In this document: positions 36,758 to 47,589 of the stretch, one piece after another
Position numbering within the stretch: the stretch's first letter is position 1
How the letters are laid out: each line of letters starts with the position of its first letter
Assembly (NCBI GenBank): GCA_903831575.1
Contig: CAIKYB010000037.1
Span: forward strand, 142,398 to 206,397
DNA length: 64,000 bases
Direction: 5' to 3'
From: an uncultured Bacteroidota bacterium
GTDB taxonomy: Bacteria > Bacteroidota > Bacteroidia > Chitinophagales > Chitinophagaceae
The notes under the pieces: generated by a model
Database searches by the model: none
The model's input: the letters and a program-made list of their open reading frames with translations, nothing else
Told to the model about the DNA's origin: nothing
Translations under genes and position numbers: made by a program

Positions 36758-36860
36758 TTCTTTATTAGTTTATAAAGTTTAATTAACATTTTATAGATTT
36801 TATTATCATTAGTTGGTATGAAGCACACTTAATTGGCATCTCATATAAATAAAATCAACG

Positions 36861-36868
36861 CAAAAATA
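36861..36868 (-). promoter_or_regulatory. -7 element of the DUF3347/TonB receptor unit
   Basis: TATTTTTG (minus strand) lies about 104 nt upstream of the DUF3347 ATG, predicting a ~98-nt AT-rich leader without an obvious terminator. Confidence 0.5.
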
Positions 36869-36969
36869 AGTCAAATGATAAATTTAATAGAGATAATATT
36901 TTAAGAATGAAATATTTGCTTAAAAGGAATAATAATGAAGCTTTCATCGAAGTAGTCGACTGAATAAAC

Positions 36970-36977
36970 TATTTTTG
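36970..36977 (+). promoter_or_regulatory. -7 element of the ABC-F gene
   Basis: TATTTTTG lies 34 nt before the ATG at 37011. Because the transcript must start downstream of it, the longer ORF start (TTG at 36975) is ruled out. Confidence 0.6.
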
Positions 36978-37010
36978 TGCGAATTTTCAATATTAGATAA
37001 ATATATTATA

Positions 37011-38948
37011 ATGTTATTAGGATTACAAAACGTGACTTTTGAATTTGGGGCAAGAACAATTGTAGAAGATGCGACCTGGCATATTCAACCAAATGAACGG
37101 ATAGGATTAATTGGTTACAATGGAACAGGGAAGTCAACCTTACTCAAAGTCCTTACGGGTCAATATTCGCCTGCAAAAGGTGCTGTGGAAAAAGGCAGAG
37201 AAACGACTATCGGTTTCTTGCACCAAGATTTATTAGGATTTGATACGGAAGATTCCATTTTAGAAGTTGCCTTAGGTGCTTTTGAAAGAGTAAAACAACT
37301 GGAAAGAGAAATAGAGTTAATGGGTGAAGAACTTTCCAAAACAGGAGATGAAAAGCTAGCAAATGACTATGCAGATTTATTGCATGAAATGGATGTGCTT
37401 GATGGTTATAGTATTCATCACAAGACAGAAGAGATATTACAAGGACTTGGGTTCACAAACGCTGAATTACAAAAGCCGTATAAAAATTTTAGTGGTGGCT
37501 GGAGAATGCGTGTTTTGCTCGCAAAGATGATTTTACAACATCCTGATGTATTGTTGATGGATGAACCTACGAATCACCTTGACATGCCAAGTATAGAATG
37601 GCTTGAAAAATATCTGATGCACTATCAGGGAGCTGTGGTAATTGTTTCGCATGATCGATTCTTTTTAGATAGAATGACCAATAAAATTGTAGAGTTATAT
37701 CAACAGCAACTACATTTTTATACAGGTAATTATTCTTACTATGAAAAAGAGAAAGATATCAGAATAGATATGCAGAAGAAAGCTTTTGAAAACCAGCAGG
37801 ATTATATCAGACAGCAAGAACGATTTGTTGAAAGATTTAAGGCTAAGGCAAGTAAAGCGGCACAAGCACAAAGTATTGTAAAGAGATTAGACAAATTAGA
37901 TCGCATTGAAGATGTTGAAATTGAAAGACCAAATATGCGTATCAACTTTGCTGTAGAAAAACAGCCCGGAAAAATTATATGCACCTTAAAAAATATCACG
38001 AAAAAATTCAAGGATGTACAGATTGTGGAGAACACCGGAGCAGAAATTGATCGCGGAGATAAAATAGCTTTAATTGGTGCTAACGGTAAAGGGAAATCGA
38101 CATTACTTAGAATTATTGCTGGTACCGAACAATTTGAGGGAGAGCGTGAGTGGGGTTACAATGTGGTGGAGTCTTTTTATGCTCAACACCAACTGGAAGC
38201 TTTGAACCAGAATAATGATATTATGGAAGAGCTGAAAGATGCCAGAAGCGGTAAGAATGATTTGGAATTAAGAAGTTTATTAGGTGCCTTTTTATTTAGT
38301 GGCGATAGTGTAGAAAAAAAGATTAAAGTATTAAGCGGAGGAGAAAAAGCGAGAGTGGCCTTGGCTAAAACAATTGCAAGTAAAGCTAATTTCTTAATGC
38401 TTGATGAGCCTACGAATCACCTTGATATCCATTCGGTAGATTTATTGGTAGAGTCATTGAATAAGTATGAAGGAAGTTTAATTTTAGTAAGTCATGATCG
38501 TTATTTCATTTCGCGCATTGCCAATAAAATATGGGAAATCGATGATCAAAAAATAAGAGAATTTAAAGGTACTTATGCTGAATGGGAAGATTGGAAAGAG
38601 CGCAAACTAAAAGCAGATGCTGCTGCAAAAAAAAATGAAACACCTGTTCCAAATGTAGCGAAAGCAGAACCAAAAATCGAAAAAGCACCTCAAAGTAATT
38701 TATCCAATGATGCTAAAAAAGAACTTCAAAAAGTAAAATCACTTTTCAAACAATTGGAAGATAGTTTGATTAAACTAAATGCTAATAAATCAGAATTGGA
38801 AAACAAATTAGCAGATCCAACTATTTACGGAGATAAAGACAAGTTTCTACAAGCCGAAACGTCTTACAAAAAAGCTGTTCAGGAATTAGAAACAGCTAAT
38901 AAAGAATATGAAAAAGTATTTGAAAAAATGATGGAAATGGGAGGCTAA
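37011..38948 (+). CDS. ABC-F ATPase
   Basis: Soluble tandem-ABC protein of the ABC-F family, which acts on ribosomes rather than in transport. The first Walker A is GYNGTGKSTLLK, with signature FSGGWRMR and Walker B LLMDEPTNHLD. The second is GANGKGKSTLLR, with LSGGEKARVALA and LMLDEPTNHLD. An inter-domain linker and a Lys/Glu-rich C-terminal coiled coil (about residues 575-645) are present, as in Uup-type members. The start at 37011 (MLLGLQNVTFEFG) is preferred over the track start, giving 645 residues. Antibiotic-resistance function is not implied. Confidence 0.93.
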   Translation: MLLGLQNVTFEFGARTIVEDATWHIQPNERIGLIGYNGTGKSTLLKVLTGQYSPAKGAVEKGRETTIGFLHQDLLGFDTEDSILEVALGAFERVKQLEREIELMGEELSKTGDEKLANDYADLLHEMDVLDGYSIHHKTEEILQGLGFTNAELQKPYKNFSGGWRMRVLLAKMILQHPDVLLMDEPTNHLDMPSIEWLEKYLMHYQGAVVIVSHDRFFLDRMTNKIVELYQQQLHFYTGNYSYYEKEKDIRIDMQKKAFENQQDYIRQQERFVERFKAKASKAAQAQSIVKRLDKLDRIEDVEIERPNMRINFAVEKQPGKIICTLKNITKKFKDVQIVENTGAEIDRGDKIALIGANGKGKSTLLRIIAGTEQFEGEREWGYNVVESFYAQHQLEALNQNNDIMEELKDARSGKNDLELRSLLGAFLFSGDSVEKKIKVLSGGEKARVALAKTIASKANFLMLDEPTNHLDIHSVDLLVESLNKYEGSLILVSHDRYFISRIANKIWEIDDQKIREFKGTYAEWEDWKERKLKADAAAKKNETPVPNVAKAEPKIEKAPQSNLSNDAKKELQKVKSLFKQLEDSLIKLNANKSELENKLADPTIYGDKDKFLQAETSYKKAVQELETANKEYEKVFEKMMEMGG

Positions 38949-38950
38949 TT

Positions 38951-39006
38951 TTTTTGATTTGGATATTTGATAAATATTTTGATCATCAAATATCCAAATC
39001 ATTAAA
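38951..39006. terminator. Bidirectional terminator between ABC-F and parC
   Basis: TGATTTGGATATTTGAT (38955-38971) and ATCAAATATCCAAATCA (38985-39001) form a perfect 17-bp stem with a 13-nt loop. It is flanked by a T-run on one side and an A-run on the other, so it can stop both convergent transcripts. It reaches the parC stop codon. Confidence 0.9.
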
Positions 39007-41515
39007 AAAGTTCCCCCTGGTTATTTTCCTTATCAGTATTCTCCCACTCCATTTCTACAGTCTTGGAAAAATCCACCAATTTGGATCCTACTGCTTTCCA
39101 GCCCATGAGCTCTACTAATTTTGCGACCTTAAATTTCGCATTATTTATTTGCTGACCACGTCCACTTTTTACTCTCAATACAGGCTCATTTGAAGTGGTT
39201 ACAGCTTCTAGTACATTCCCTTTTCCTTCTTTGATAAAAAAGAATTTGGTATTAAGTGTAGTCGTTTCTATTTTAAATCTTTTGATATTATATTGAAGTT
39301 TGTCATTATCCAGATATACTGCAGTAATAATTTTTTCTTGGTTATATTTTTCAATTAATAACATTTTTTCAGGATCAAATCTTTGATTGAGTTCCTGGTC
39401 TGTTATTTCATAATTACCATCATTATAGATGACTAGTAAGCGATCTTCTGCATCAAACATACCCAAATACTCACCTTTCTCCTCTGCATTTAATCTGCCA
39501 AATTTATCATCAAACCATAATTTCTTAGCACTAAGCGTTGACTTACCAGCTTCTTTGAACTTAACCATTTTAATAGGATATTTGGTAACTTGATTCCCCA
39601 TACTGCTTCTTCCTTTGATTTCCATTTCTTCGAAATAAAAATCTAATTCTTTATTTCTTGCACTACAATTTGGACTAAGTATTATTTTAACCTGTTCAGC
39701 TTCCCCATTTGCATTTGCAGAGAAATAATGCACTTTACTTTTATCTGAACCTTTAGTTAATTCATATTCTTTTTCTCTGGTTACACCTGTAACGTTGAAT
39801 CGTTTAGCAAAACTTACACCTGTCTTACCATCTAGATAGATCATGTTATAAGTAGTCCTTTCATCATTTTTCTGAAAGAGTGCAACATGAATAATATCCT
39901 TTCCGATAAACACTTTGTCTGAAACACGAACTACTTTCATTGTGCCTCCTTTAGTAAAGGCAATGATATCATCCAAATCACTGCACTCGATAATAAACTC
40001 ATCTTTTTTCAAAGAAGTACCAATAAATCCATCTTCAAAATTTGCATACAACTTTGTATTGGCGATAGCTACAGACTTTGCTTGAATCGTATCGAAAAGT
40101 TTTATTTCAGTTTTGCGTTCTCTTCCTTTTCCGTATTTCTTTAATAAATTTTCATAATACGCGACTGTAAAATCAACAAGATTATTTAAATCACTTTTAA
40201 CCTGTTTTATTTCTGCTTCTAAATTTTTTATTTGATCATTGAGGTCATCAATATCTAATTTATAGATTCTTCTTACAGGTTTTTCTGTAAGTTTTAAGAT
40301 GTCATCTTTAGAAATTTCTCTTTTTAATTTCTTTTTAAAAGGTTCAAATGCTTTGTCAATAGCAAGAATTACTTTGTCCCAAGTCTCATGCTTCTTTTCC
40401 AGTTCTTTGTATATCTTCTCTTCAAAGAATATTTTTTCTAAAGAAGTATAATGCCACTTTTCAAGTAACTCAGCTAATTTAATTTCTAGTTCTTTTTTGA
40501 GAAGATCTTTTGTGTTTTCAGATGAAATTTTAAGCAATTCTGTAACGGAAAGGAATTGTGGTTTTTTATTTACAATTACACATGCGTTAGGAGAAATGCT
40601 TACTTCACAATCTGTAAAAGCATAAAGCGCATCTATTGTAATATCTGGAGAAATCCCAGGAGCTAATTCGATAATAATTTCAACATCTGCTGCAGTATGA
40701 TCGGTAACTTTTTTTATTTTTATTTTCCCTTGATCATTTGCTTTTACAATACTCTCCATCAATTGAGTCGTAGTAACCGAAAATGGAACACTTCTAATCA
40801 CAAGTGTCTTTTTATCTTGTTCTTCTATTAAAGCACGAACTCTGATTTTACCTCCTCTTTTTCCATCCAAATAGTTGCTAGAATCCATCGTGCCTCCAGT
40901 TTGGAAATCAGGTAATATTTCAAACTTTTTTCCGCGAAGATTTTTTATAGATGCTTCAATTAATTCACAGAAATTATGAGGTAGAATTTTTGTAGCTAAA
41001 CCCACTGCAATACCTTCAGCACCCTGAGCCAATAATAAAGGAAATTTCATGGGGAGTGTTACTGGTTCATTTTTACGGCCATCATAACTCAATTGCCAAT
41101 TGGTAGTTTTAGCATTGAATGCAACTTCTAAAGCAAATTTACTCAATCGTGCTTCAATATACCTGGCAGCAGCTGCATCATCACCAGTACGAACATCACC
41201 CCAGTTTCCTTGTGTATCAATTAATAAATCTTTCTGACCTAAATTAACAATTGCATCACCGATACTGGCATCTCCATGAGGATGGTATTGCATACTCTGA
41301 CCGATGATATTAGCAACTTTATTGTAACGTCCATCATCCATTTCCTTCATCGCATGTAGGATTCTTCGTTGCACAGGTTTCAAACCATCCTCTACAGCAG
41401 GCACAGCTCTTTCTAATATAACATAGCTTGCATAATCTAAAAACCAGGTTTTATATTGTCCACTCACTCCTTTATCACTATGAGTGTATTCTTCTTTAAC
41501 TTTTTTTGTAGCCAT
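39002..41515 (-). CDS. parC: Topoisomerase IV subunit A
   Basis: Type IIA topoisomerase DNA-cleaving subunit of 837 residues. The catalytic tyrosine is in DAAAARYIEARL near residue 125, after LKPVQRRILHAM and YHPHGDASIGDAI. A coiled-coil arm (LEAEIKQVKSDLNNLV) and a C-terminal beta-pinwheel region follow. I see no QRRGGKG GyrA box, which with the remote parE gene favours topoisomerase IV over gyrase. It is separated from parE by three unrelated genes on the same strand. Confidence 0.92.
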   Translation of the reverse strand: MATKKVKEEYTHSDKGVSGQYKTWFLDYASYVILERAVPAVEDGLKPVQRRILHAMKEMDDGRYNKVANIIGQSMQYHPHGDASIGDAIVNLGQKDLLIDTQGNWGDVRTGDDAAAARYIEARLSKFALEVAFNAKTTNWQLSYDGRKNEPVTLPMKFPLLLAQGAEGIAVGLATKILPHNFCELIEASIKNLRGKKFEILPDFQTGGTMDSSNYLDGKRGGKIRVRALIEEQDKKTLVIRSVPFSVTTTQLMESIVKANDQGKIKIKKVTDHTAADVEIIIELAPGISPDITIDALYAFTDCEVSISPNACVIVNKKPQFLSVTELLKISSENTKDLLKKELEIKLAELLEKWHYTSLEKIFFEEKIYKELEKKHETWDKVILAIDKAFEPFKKKLKREISKDDILKLTEKPVRRIYKLDIDDLNDQIKNLEAEIKQVKSDLNNLVDFTVAYYENLLKKYGKGRERKTEIKLFDTIQAKSVAIANTKLYANFEDGFIGTSLKKDEFIIECSDLDDIIAFTKGGTMKVVRVSDKVFIGKDIIHVALFQKNDERTTYNMIYLDGKTGVSFAKRFNVTGVTREKEYELTKGSDKSKVHYFSANANGEAEQVKIILSPNCSARNKELDFYFEEMEIKGRSSMGNQVTKYPIKMVKFKEAGKSTLSAKKLWFDDKFGRLNAEEKGEYLGMFDAEDRLLVIYNDGNYEITDQELNQRFDPEKMLLIEKYNQEKIITAVYLDNDKLQYNIKRFKIETTTLNTKFFFIKEGKGNVLEAVTTSNEPVLRVKSGRGQQINNAKFKVAKLVELMGWKAVGSKLVDFSKTVEMEWENTDKENNQGELF

Positions 41516-41539
41516 TCTATTTATATAATTCGTGTAATA

Positions 41540-42355
41540 TTATTCTGATTTAGAATGATATTTTAATTCAAAGTCTTTCATGTTTCCTATTTTCCCTTGT
41601 ACATCAAACTGATCCATAGCCAACAATGTTTTTAATCTCCAAAGCAGGTAAGCGTCACCAGTTGTATGCTTAGATTTACCTAAAAAATTATGAATAATTT
41701 TCTGAGCCTTTTGCCAATCAGGCATAATAAATTTCTTTAAATCACTGTCATAAAAATCGTAATCGTGTTGTGCCAATTTTTTTCCGCCTTCAAGAATTCT
41801 AACCCCTTTATTTTCTGCGCAAATTTTTGTCCATTCATCAGGATCTACTTCAAATTCGCTTAATGTAATATCCCTGGCTAGTTTTTTTGCTTTTAAAAAT
41901 TCTCTTGCTGGAATTTCAGATAGCCAAACAGGGTAAAAAATATTTCCTTTCTCGTTGATAAAGGGAAGATTGTTGAGATAAAGAATTGAAACGCGCCCTT
42001 GGAATTCTTTCATGAAAGGAAGTAACCAATAGTAACCTGATACATCGTGTTTATTTTGAGCAGCCCAAATCCAGATGGTTTCAGTCTCATATGTCTTCAT
42101 GGCTTCTACAACACGACTGATAGTCTCCGTGTCATCATATGTTTCTGATAACTTATTTTCATAATCACCTCCAGCTAAAACACTTTGCCACCAATGGTTA
42201 CGCGCGGCAATCCCATCTTCACTATAAATATTTTCCAGTGGACCAACTGCGAAATCATCTCTGATTAATACAACTTCTCCATGTATGGTTTCATCCATTG
42301 CAATTGCTGCTTTCAATTGAGCAACATCGGGTTCATTAAAAACAATATGTATCAT
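41540..42355 (-). CDS. DUF1835-type protein
   Basis: A 271-residue cytoplasmic protein beginning IHIVFNEPDVAQLKAAIAMD and containing VLIRDDFAVGPLENIYSEDG, the recognisable DUF1835 block. TIWIWAAQNKHDVSGYYWLLPF follows in the middle. Function unknown to me. It lies 24 nt before parC and 22 nt after the glycosyltransferase fusion gene, so it is read in the same run. Confidence 0.85.
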   Translation of the reverse strand: MIHIVFNEPDVAQLKAAIAMDETIHGEVVLIRDDFAVGPLENIYSEDGIAARNHWWQSVLAGGDYENKLSETYDDTETISRVVEAMKTYETETIWIWAAQNKHDVSGYYWLLPFMKEFQGRVSILYLNNLPFINEKGNIFYPVWLSEIPAREFLKAKKLARDITLSEFEVDPDEWTKICAENKGVRILEGGKKLAQHDYDFYDSDLKKFIMPDWQKAQKIIHNFLGKSKHTTGDAYLLWRLKTLLAMDQFDVQGKIGNMKDFELKYHSKSE

Positions 42356-42377
42356 TTATCTATTTTTCTAGTTAGGG

Positions 42378-43817
42378 TTAAATAAATTTCACTTTCCATA
42401 AAGCAAACCAGCACATGCGTAAAAGCATGATACCGTGTTTAAATCTTGAAATATTAGTGCTGCCATAAACTCGTTCTCTGTATCTGATTGGTAAATCAAT
42501 GATTTTAAGATTTAATTTATAAGCGCCGAAAAGTAAATCAAAATCACCAAATGGATCAAATTCTCCAAAAAAGCTTCTGTTTTGAACGAGTTTTTCATAA
42601 TCTTTTCTAAACATGACTTTAGTTCCGCAAAGTGAATCTTTTATGGGCTGCTGTATTAACCATGAAAATGCAGCACCAAAAAATTTATTGCCTAAAGTAT
42701 TTAAGAATTGCATAGCATTGTCATCCATTGGGTAGACCAATCTTGAACCATTTATAAACTCCGCTTTACCTGTAGCAATGGCATTATAAAACTTAGGCAA
42801 CTCTTCAGGGGGAACCGTAAGATCCGCATCTAAAATCATCAATATATCGCCAGTTGCGATGGAATAACCCTTTCTAACGGCATCACCTTTTCCCTTCCCT
42901 TCTTGCTGCGTTATTACAATATTATGTGAGTGACTATATTTCTCTTTTATCTGTTGAATAACTTCCCAGGTATTGTCGGTACTATTCCCTTCAACAAAAA
43001 TAATTTCTTGTTTAGAACCAAATTGAGGTAATCGAAGAATAGCATTCTCAATATTACCTGCTTCGTTGCGCGCAGGAATCACAATAGTAGTTGAATATTG
43101 TGATTCCTGGTTGTTTTCCTGAGGGAGAAGAACCGGTCTTGCAAAAACGAATTGACTTAAACACAAATGTTTGATAAGAGGTAATTGTGCAATGTATTTA
43201 TTGAAAAGCCACGACAGCAAAGGGATATTCACAGGAATCAACATCCTTTTACTTTCTCTGTAAGTATCAAAATTAGCTAGCATTAATAAATTGGTGATGT
43301 CCTTTCTGGAGAGCCAGTTTTGCTGTGGACTTTTTTTCTTGAGCCCAATAAACTCTGCGAAATGCAAAATAGATTCCCATAAATAATTATAATGCGTAAT
43401 TATAATTCTTGTTTGCGGATGCGAAACTTTTCTGATTTGAAGAAGTACATCCTGTACATTTTCCAAATATCCAATTACGTTAGATATGATAATGACGTCA
43501 AATTTTCGATCAATCGTAAGATCTTCTGCATTCATTACATAGAAATCAACTGATGGGCAATTGATTTTGGCTTCGGTAATCATCGTTTCAGAGAAATCAA
43601 TCCCTGCTTTATAACTTCCTTTTATTTTAGAAATAGTTTGACCTGTAGAACAACCGATTTCCAATACACTGTTATCAGGATGAATAAAATAGTTGCAGTA
43701 TTTTACAAGGTCGTTGTAATAGTAGTTAAATTTTCTTCGGTATGTTTTATATTCTCGTGCTATGCCTTCGAAATAGTCGTGAATTTTTTTTTGATGATTT
43801 GTGGGTGAAATATTCAT
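42378..43817 (-). CDS. Methyltransferase-glycosyltransferase fusion
   Basis: A 479-residue two-domain protein. Residues ~1-200 are a class I SAM methyltransferase (VLEIGCSTGQT near 52; DVIIISNVIGYLENV). Residues ~245-470 are a family 2 glycosyltransferase (TTIVIPARNEAGNIENAI, DADLTVPPE) with the SLCGTKVMFRKDYE and RYRERVYGSTNISRF blocks of polyprenyl-phosphate sugar transferases. The neighbouring multi-spanning protein 19 nt upstream looks like a lipid-linked-sugar-dependent transferase, so the pair could make and use a polyprenyl-phosphate sugar. The methyl acceptor is unknown. Confidence 0.87.
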   Translation of the reverse strand: MNISPTNHQKKIHDYFEGIAREYKTYRRKFNYYYNDLVKYCNYFIHPDNSVLEIGCSTGQTISKIKGSYKAGIDFSETMITEAKINCPSVDFYVMNAEDLTIDRKFDVIIISNVIGYLENVQDVLLQIRKVSHPQTRIIITHYNYLWESILHFAEFIGLKKKSPQQNWLSRKDITNLLMLANFDTYRESKRMLIPVNIPLLSWLFNKYIAQLPLIKHLCLSQFVFARPVLLPQENNQESQYSTTIVIPARNEAGNIENAILRLPQFGSKQEIIFVEGNSTDNTWEVIQQIKEKYSHSHNIVITQQEGKGKGDAVRKGYSIATGDILMILDADLTVPPEELPKFYNAIATGKAEFINGSRLVYPMDDNAMQFLNTLGNKFFGAAFSWLIQQPIKDSLCGTKVMFRKDYEKLVQNRSFFGEFDPFGDFDLLFGAYKLNLKIIDLPIRYRERVYGSTNISRFKHGIMLLRMCWFALWKVKFI

Positions 43818-43836
43818 AATTCTTTATTAATAGATT

Positions 43837-45489
43837 TTAATATTGTAACTCATATAGAACAGCATCGGTATCAGGTGTTGTGCCAATTCTTTTTTTCTCT
43901 TTTAACATTGCCGGATAAGCATTGTTAATCACACTTAAATAATTGGTGACTGTGCCAAAAATATGGTCTTGTAGAACGTATCGTATGTGATCCCTTTTAT
44001 AAGAATTTAAAATAGAATCTGCAGTTTGATTTTTATCTGGAGATTTATAAACACCAGCAAATAAATATCCATCGCTAACTACATAGCCCATTTCTTGTTT
44101 GCGTACCAAAATCTTTTCTTTTGTGGAAATGTTTTTACTACACCATTCACACATGGCTAAATAATTTTGCCAATTAGGATCGAATCCTGCATACTTATCC
44201 CCATTATTGAAATCACTCATTATGGATGATTTCTCATCAAACAAACCGACTGACTTTACAGTAGTGGTGATGAGGGATAAAGAAAACAAAATGATGTATA
44301 GCGAACTTCCGATTCCTTTTAAAAAAGTAGTTGAGAGTTGATAGAGGGCATAAAGTAATCCTATAATCCAAAAGGGGGAAAATATCAGGATCAATCTGTC
44401 TTGATCCCAAAAAGCCTGAAGAATTAAAAATGTGGCAAGACTTAATGCAAAAGCGAATAAGTAATTAATAATAATTATTAAATCCTTTTTTCTGTAAGCT
44501 ATATAAAGTCCAAATAACATCAGCGCATACATAAAAATTGTTGCGATTGGGGAGTTGCTTAATGGAGCATCAGTATCTGTGGGAGCTTTTCTCAATCCCA
44601 TACTACTAAGCATATGCTTGGAAAGGTACTGATTTGAATTGTCCACTACTCTTCCAAAAAATCCTGCTAAATCTTCTTTACCATCAGCATCTGAGTAAGC
44701 ATTCTTATTTAATAGAATCTTTAGCTGGCTATCAAGCTGAGGTGGTGCAGCAAATTGTGATTTGTATACATAGAATGCACCAAACATTAATAAAAAACCG
44801 ATCACTGTTATTAAAGCAGCTTTGTAATGTTTAAATAATAACATGGGGGCAATAACTAGTGGGAAACTTATTATGCCTATGTTTCTCGTAATCCCCAAAG
44901 TGTAGATAAAAACACCTAATAAAATACAAGGGATTAAAAAATGAATCCATGGTTTGTTATTATCAGACAAACAAAATTTAAACAAAATAAAAAAACAAAT
45001 TGATTCCAGCAGAAGATAAAATGATTCTGATAATAAATAACTGGAGTAAATAAGTTCTAAGCTATTGAAAGCATATAAAGCAATGAAAGGCAATAGTATC
45101 ATGGGCTTCAGCTTTCCTTTTAATGCAAAAAAGAAAAAAGGGATACTTGTAATAAAAGATACAAACGAAACCATTTTAAGCAACTGGATATCAATTACGC
45201 CCTTAAGTTTAATCATTAATGCAAGAACCATAGGAAAAAATGGACCTTGATAACTTGGGAAAGTATGATTTTTTAAAAACTCATTTGCTCTCATTACATA
45301 TGAAGAGTCATCGCCGGATAATGAAATTCTCGGGTCAAATATTTTCCAGCTGAATAAGATAGCTAAAGCCAAAATGAAATAAAAAATAAAGTTTTGTTTA
45401 TTTTGAAGAGCATCATTCATCTTGTCAATAAAGGAGTTTCCTTCTTGTTTAAGATTTGGATGTGGCTTAGTTTTTTCTTTGTTTTTCAT
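43837..45489 (-). CDS. GT-C-fold membrane glycosyltransferase-like protein
   Basis: A 550-residue membrane protein with about ten or eleven hydrophobic segments from residue ~35 to ~405 and a soluble C-terminal domain. Just after the first helix is DPRISLSGDDSSYVMRANEF, the acidic loop typical of GT39/ArnT-like enzymes. SYQGPFFPMVLALMIKLKG follows, as in that family. The likely reaction is transfer of a sugar from a polyprenyl-phosphate donor at the outer face of the inner membrane. It pairs with the fusion glycosyltransferase downstream and starts 11 nt after parE. Confidence 0.8.
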   Translation of the reverse strand: MKNKEKTKPHPNLKQEGNSFIDKMNDALQNKQNFIFYFILALAILFSWKIFDPRISLSGDDSSYVMRANEFLKNHTFPSYQGPFFPMVLALMIKLKGVIDIQLLKMVSFVSFITSIPFFFFALKGKLKPMILLPFIALYAFNSLELIYSSYLLSESFYLLLESICFFILFKFCLSDNNKPWIHFLIPCILLGVFIYTLGITRNIGIISFPLVIAPMLLFKHYKAALITVIGFLLMFGAFYVYKSQFAAPPQLDSQLKILLNKNAYSDADGKEDLAGFFGRVVDNSNQYLSKHMLSSMGLRKAPTDTDAPLSNSPIATIFMYALMLFGLYIAYRKKDLIIIINYLFAFALSLATFLILQAFWDQDRLILIFSPFWIIGLLYALYQLSTTFLKGIGSSLYIILFSLSLITTTVKSVGLFDEKSSIMSDFNNGDKYAGFDPNWQNYLAMCEWCSKNISTKEKILVRKQEMGYVVSDGYLFAGVYKSPDKNQTADSILNSYKRDHIRYVLQDHIFGTVTNYLSVINNAYPAMLKEKKRIGTTPDTDAVLYELQY

Positions 45490-45499
45490 TTGTTAAAAA

Positions 45500-47380
45500 T
45501 TAGTCTTCAATTAATTCTAATTCTACTCTTAAATTCTCAATGATGAAATCCTGACGTTGAGGTGTATTTTTTCCCATGTAATATTCAAGTAGGTTTTGAA
45601 CATGCTCACCATGATCCATTATTACTGGTTGTAATCTCATATCAACTCCAATGAAACGAGCGAATTCATCCGGGCTGATTTCTCCTAATCCCTTAAATCT
45701 TGTAATCTCTGGTTTTGAGCCCAATTTTTTAATCGCTGCTTTTTTTTCTGTCTCATCATAGCAATATATAGTTTCTTGTTTGTTTCTTACTCTGAATAAA
45801 GGTGTTTCAAGAATATAAATATGGCCATTTTTTACAAGGTCTGGAAAGAATTGGAGAAAGAAAGTCATTAATAATAATCTTATATGCAAACCATCAACAT
45901 CCGCATCAGTAGCAATGATAATATTATTATAACGCAACCCTTCATAACCTTCTTCAATATTTAATGCATGTTGCAATAAGTTAAATTCTTCATTTTCATA
46001 AACAATCTTTTTAGTAAGACCATAACAATTCAATGGTTTACCACGAAGACTAAATACGGCCTGAGTATTTACACTTCGAGCTTTTGTAATAGAACCACTT
46101 GCACTATCTCCTTCTGTAATAAATATTGAAGACTCTTTTTGTTTTTCAATAATTAAATCTTTTTCTTTTCCTGTAGGTTCATCATTATAATGATATTTGC
46201 AATCTCGTAATTTTTTATTATGCAGATTTGCTTTCTTTGCTCTTTCATTAGCTAACTTTTTAATTCCAGCTAATTCTTTACGTTCTCTTTCATTTTGTTC
46301 AATTCGTTTTTTTATGGAGTCTGCAATAGTTGGATTTCGATGAAGATAATTATCTAATTCTTTCATTAAAAAATCGCCAACGAAATTTTTCATACTTGGG
46401 CCATTCTCATAAACCGTTTGAGAGCCTAATTTTGTTTTTGTCTGGCTTTCAAACACTGGCTCTTGAACTCTAACTGAAATAGCAGCGCAAATACTTCCTC
46501 TTATATCAGAAGCATCATAATCCTTTTTGAAAAAATCTCTGATTGTTTTTACAAACCCTTCTCTGAATGCCGCAAGATGTGTTCCTCCTTGCGTTGTAAA
46601 CTGACCATTTACAAAACTATAATATTCTTCGCCATACCCGTTGCCGTGAGTAAATGCAACCTCGATATCATCCCCTTTTATATGAATAATAGGATACCTG
46701 ATTTCATCTTCATTAGTTTTACGTTGAAGTAAATCTAATAAGCCATTTTTGCTGACGTATCTTTTACCATTTAAATTCAAAACCAAACCTGCATTCAAAT
46801 AGCAATAATTCCAAAACTGGTTATCCAGATATTCCTGAACAAAGTGAAAATTTTTGAATACTGTTTCATCAGGTATAAAAGTTACGAAAGTGCCGTTACT
46901 TTCTTTTGTAGCTATTTCTTTGTGTTCTTTTTTAAGAATGCCTCTTTCAAATTCTGCAGTCTTCTCCTTTCCTTCTCTATATGCCGTTACTTTAAAATAA
47001 TTACTAAGCGCATTTACTGCTTTTGTACCCACTCCATTTAAACCCACACTTTTTTGGAATGCTTTACTATCGTATTTAGCACCTGTATTTATTTTACTTA
47101 CTACATCAACTACTTTGCCTAATGGAATGCCACGACCAAAATCTCGGATGGTAATTGTTTTCCCTTCAATATTAACATCAATATGTTTGCCATAACCCAT
47201 CGTATGCTCGTCAATACAATTATCTATAACTTCTTTTATAAGAACATAAACACCATCATCGGCACTACTGCCATCTCCTAATTTACCAATATACATTCCC
47301 GGACGAAGACGAATATGTTCTCTCCAATCCAGGCTTCTTATACTGTCTTCGTTATAATCAAATATTTCCTTTTCCGCCAT
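45500..47380 (-). CDS. parE: Topoisomerase IV subunit B
   Basis: ATPase subunit of type IIA topoisomerase (626 residues). The GHKL ATPase motifs are [28 protein letters not shown] and [14 protein letters not shown]. The transducer domain follows, then the Toprim motif [11 protein letters not shown] and [13 protein letters not shown]. It lacks the long insert of proteobacterial GyrB. It is first in a minus-strand run that continues into the GT-C-like protein, the fusion, DUF1835 and parC. Confidence 0.93.
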   Translation of the reverse strand: MAEKEIFDYNEDSIRSLDWREHIRLRPGMYIGKLGDGSSADDGVYVLIKEVIDNCIDEHTMGYGKHIDVNIEGKTITIRDFGRGIPLGKVVDVVSKINTGAKYDSKAFQKSVGLNGVGTKAVNALSNYFKVTAYREGKEKTAEFERGILKKEHKEIATKESNGTFVTFIPDETVFKNFHFVQEYLDNQFWNYCYLNAGLVLNLNGKRYVSKNGLLDLLQRKTNEDEIRYPIIHIKGDDIEVAFTHGNGYGEEYYSFVNGQFTTQGGTHLAAFREGFVKTIRDFFKKDYDASDIRGSICAAISVRVQEPVFESQTKTKLGSQTVYENGPSMKNFVGDFLMKELDNYLHRNPTIADSIKKRIEQNERERKELAGIKKLANERAKKANLHNKKLRDCKYHYNDEPTGKEKDLIIEKQKESSIFITEGDSASGSITKARSVNTQAVFSLRGKPLNCYGLTKKIVYENEEFNLLQHALNIEEGYEGLRYNNIIIATDADVDGLHIRLLLMTFFLQFFPDLVKNGHIYILETPLFRVRNKQETIYCYDETEKKAAIKKLGSKPEITRFKGLGEISPDEFARFIGVDMRLQPVIMDHGEHVQNLLEYYMGKNTPQRQDFIIENLRVELELIED

Positions 47381-47589
47381 TTTGATAATTTAGTTTTCTT
47401 ATTTTTCTGGATAAAAAATATGCTTTTTAAACTTGCGAATATAACAGAATGGCTTGATTTTTACTAGTATACATTTATCCACATCATTAATATAATGTGT
47501 GTAAACTTTGTTTTTCTGTTTTAAATAGCTTTTACGTCCCTTATTTATGGCTTTTAGATATTGAAAACCTCAAATCGTACTTATTTTAT

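Noticed and set aside
36975-37010. TTG start of the ABC-F gene
   Set aside because: It lies inside the predicted promoter element; the ATG at 37011 gives the normal ABC-F N-terminus.
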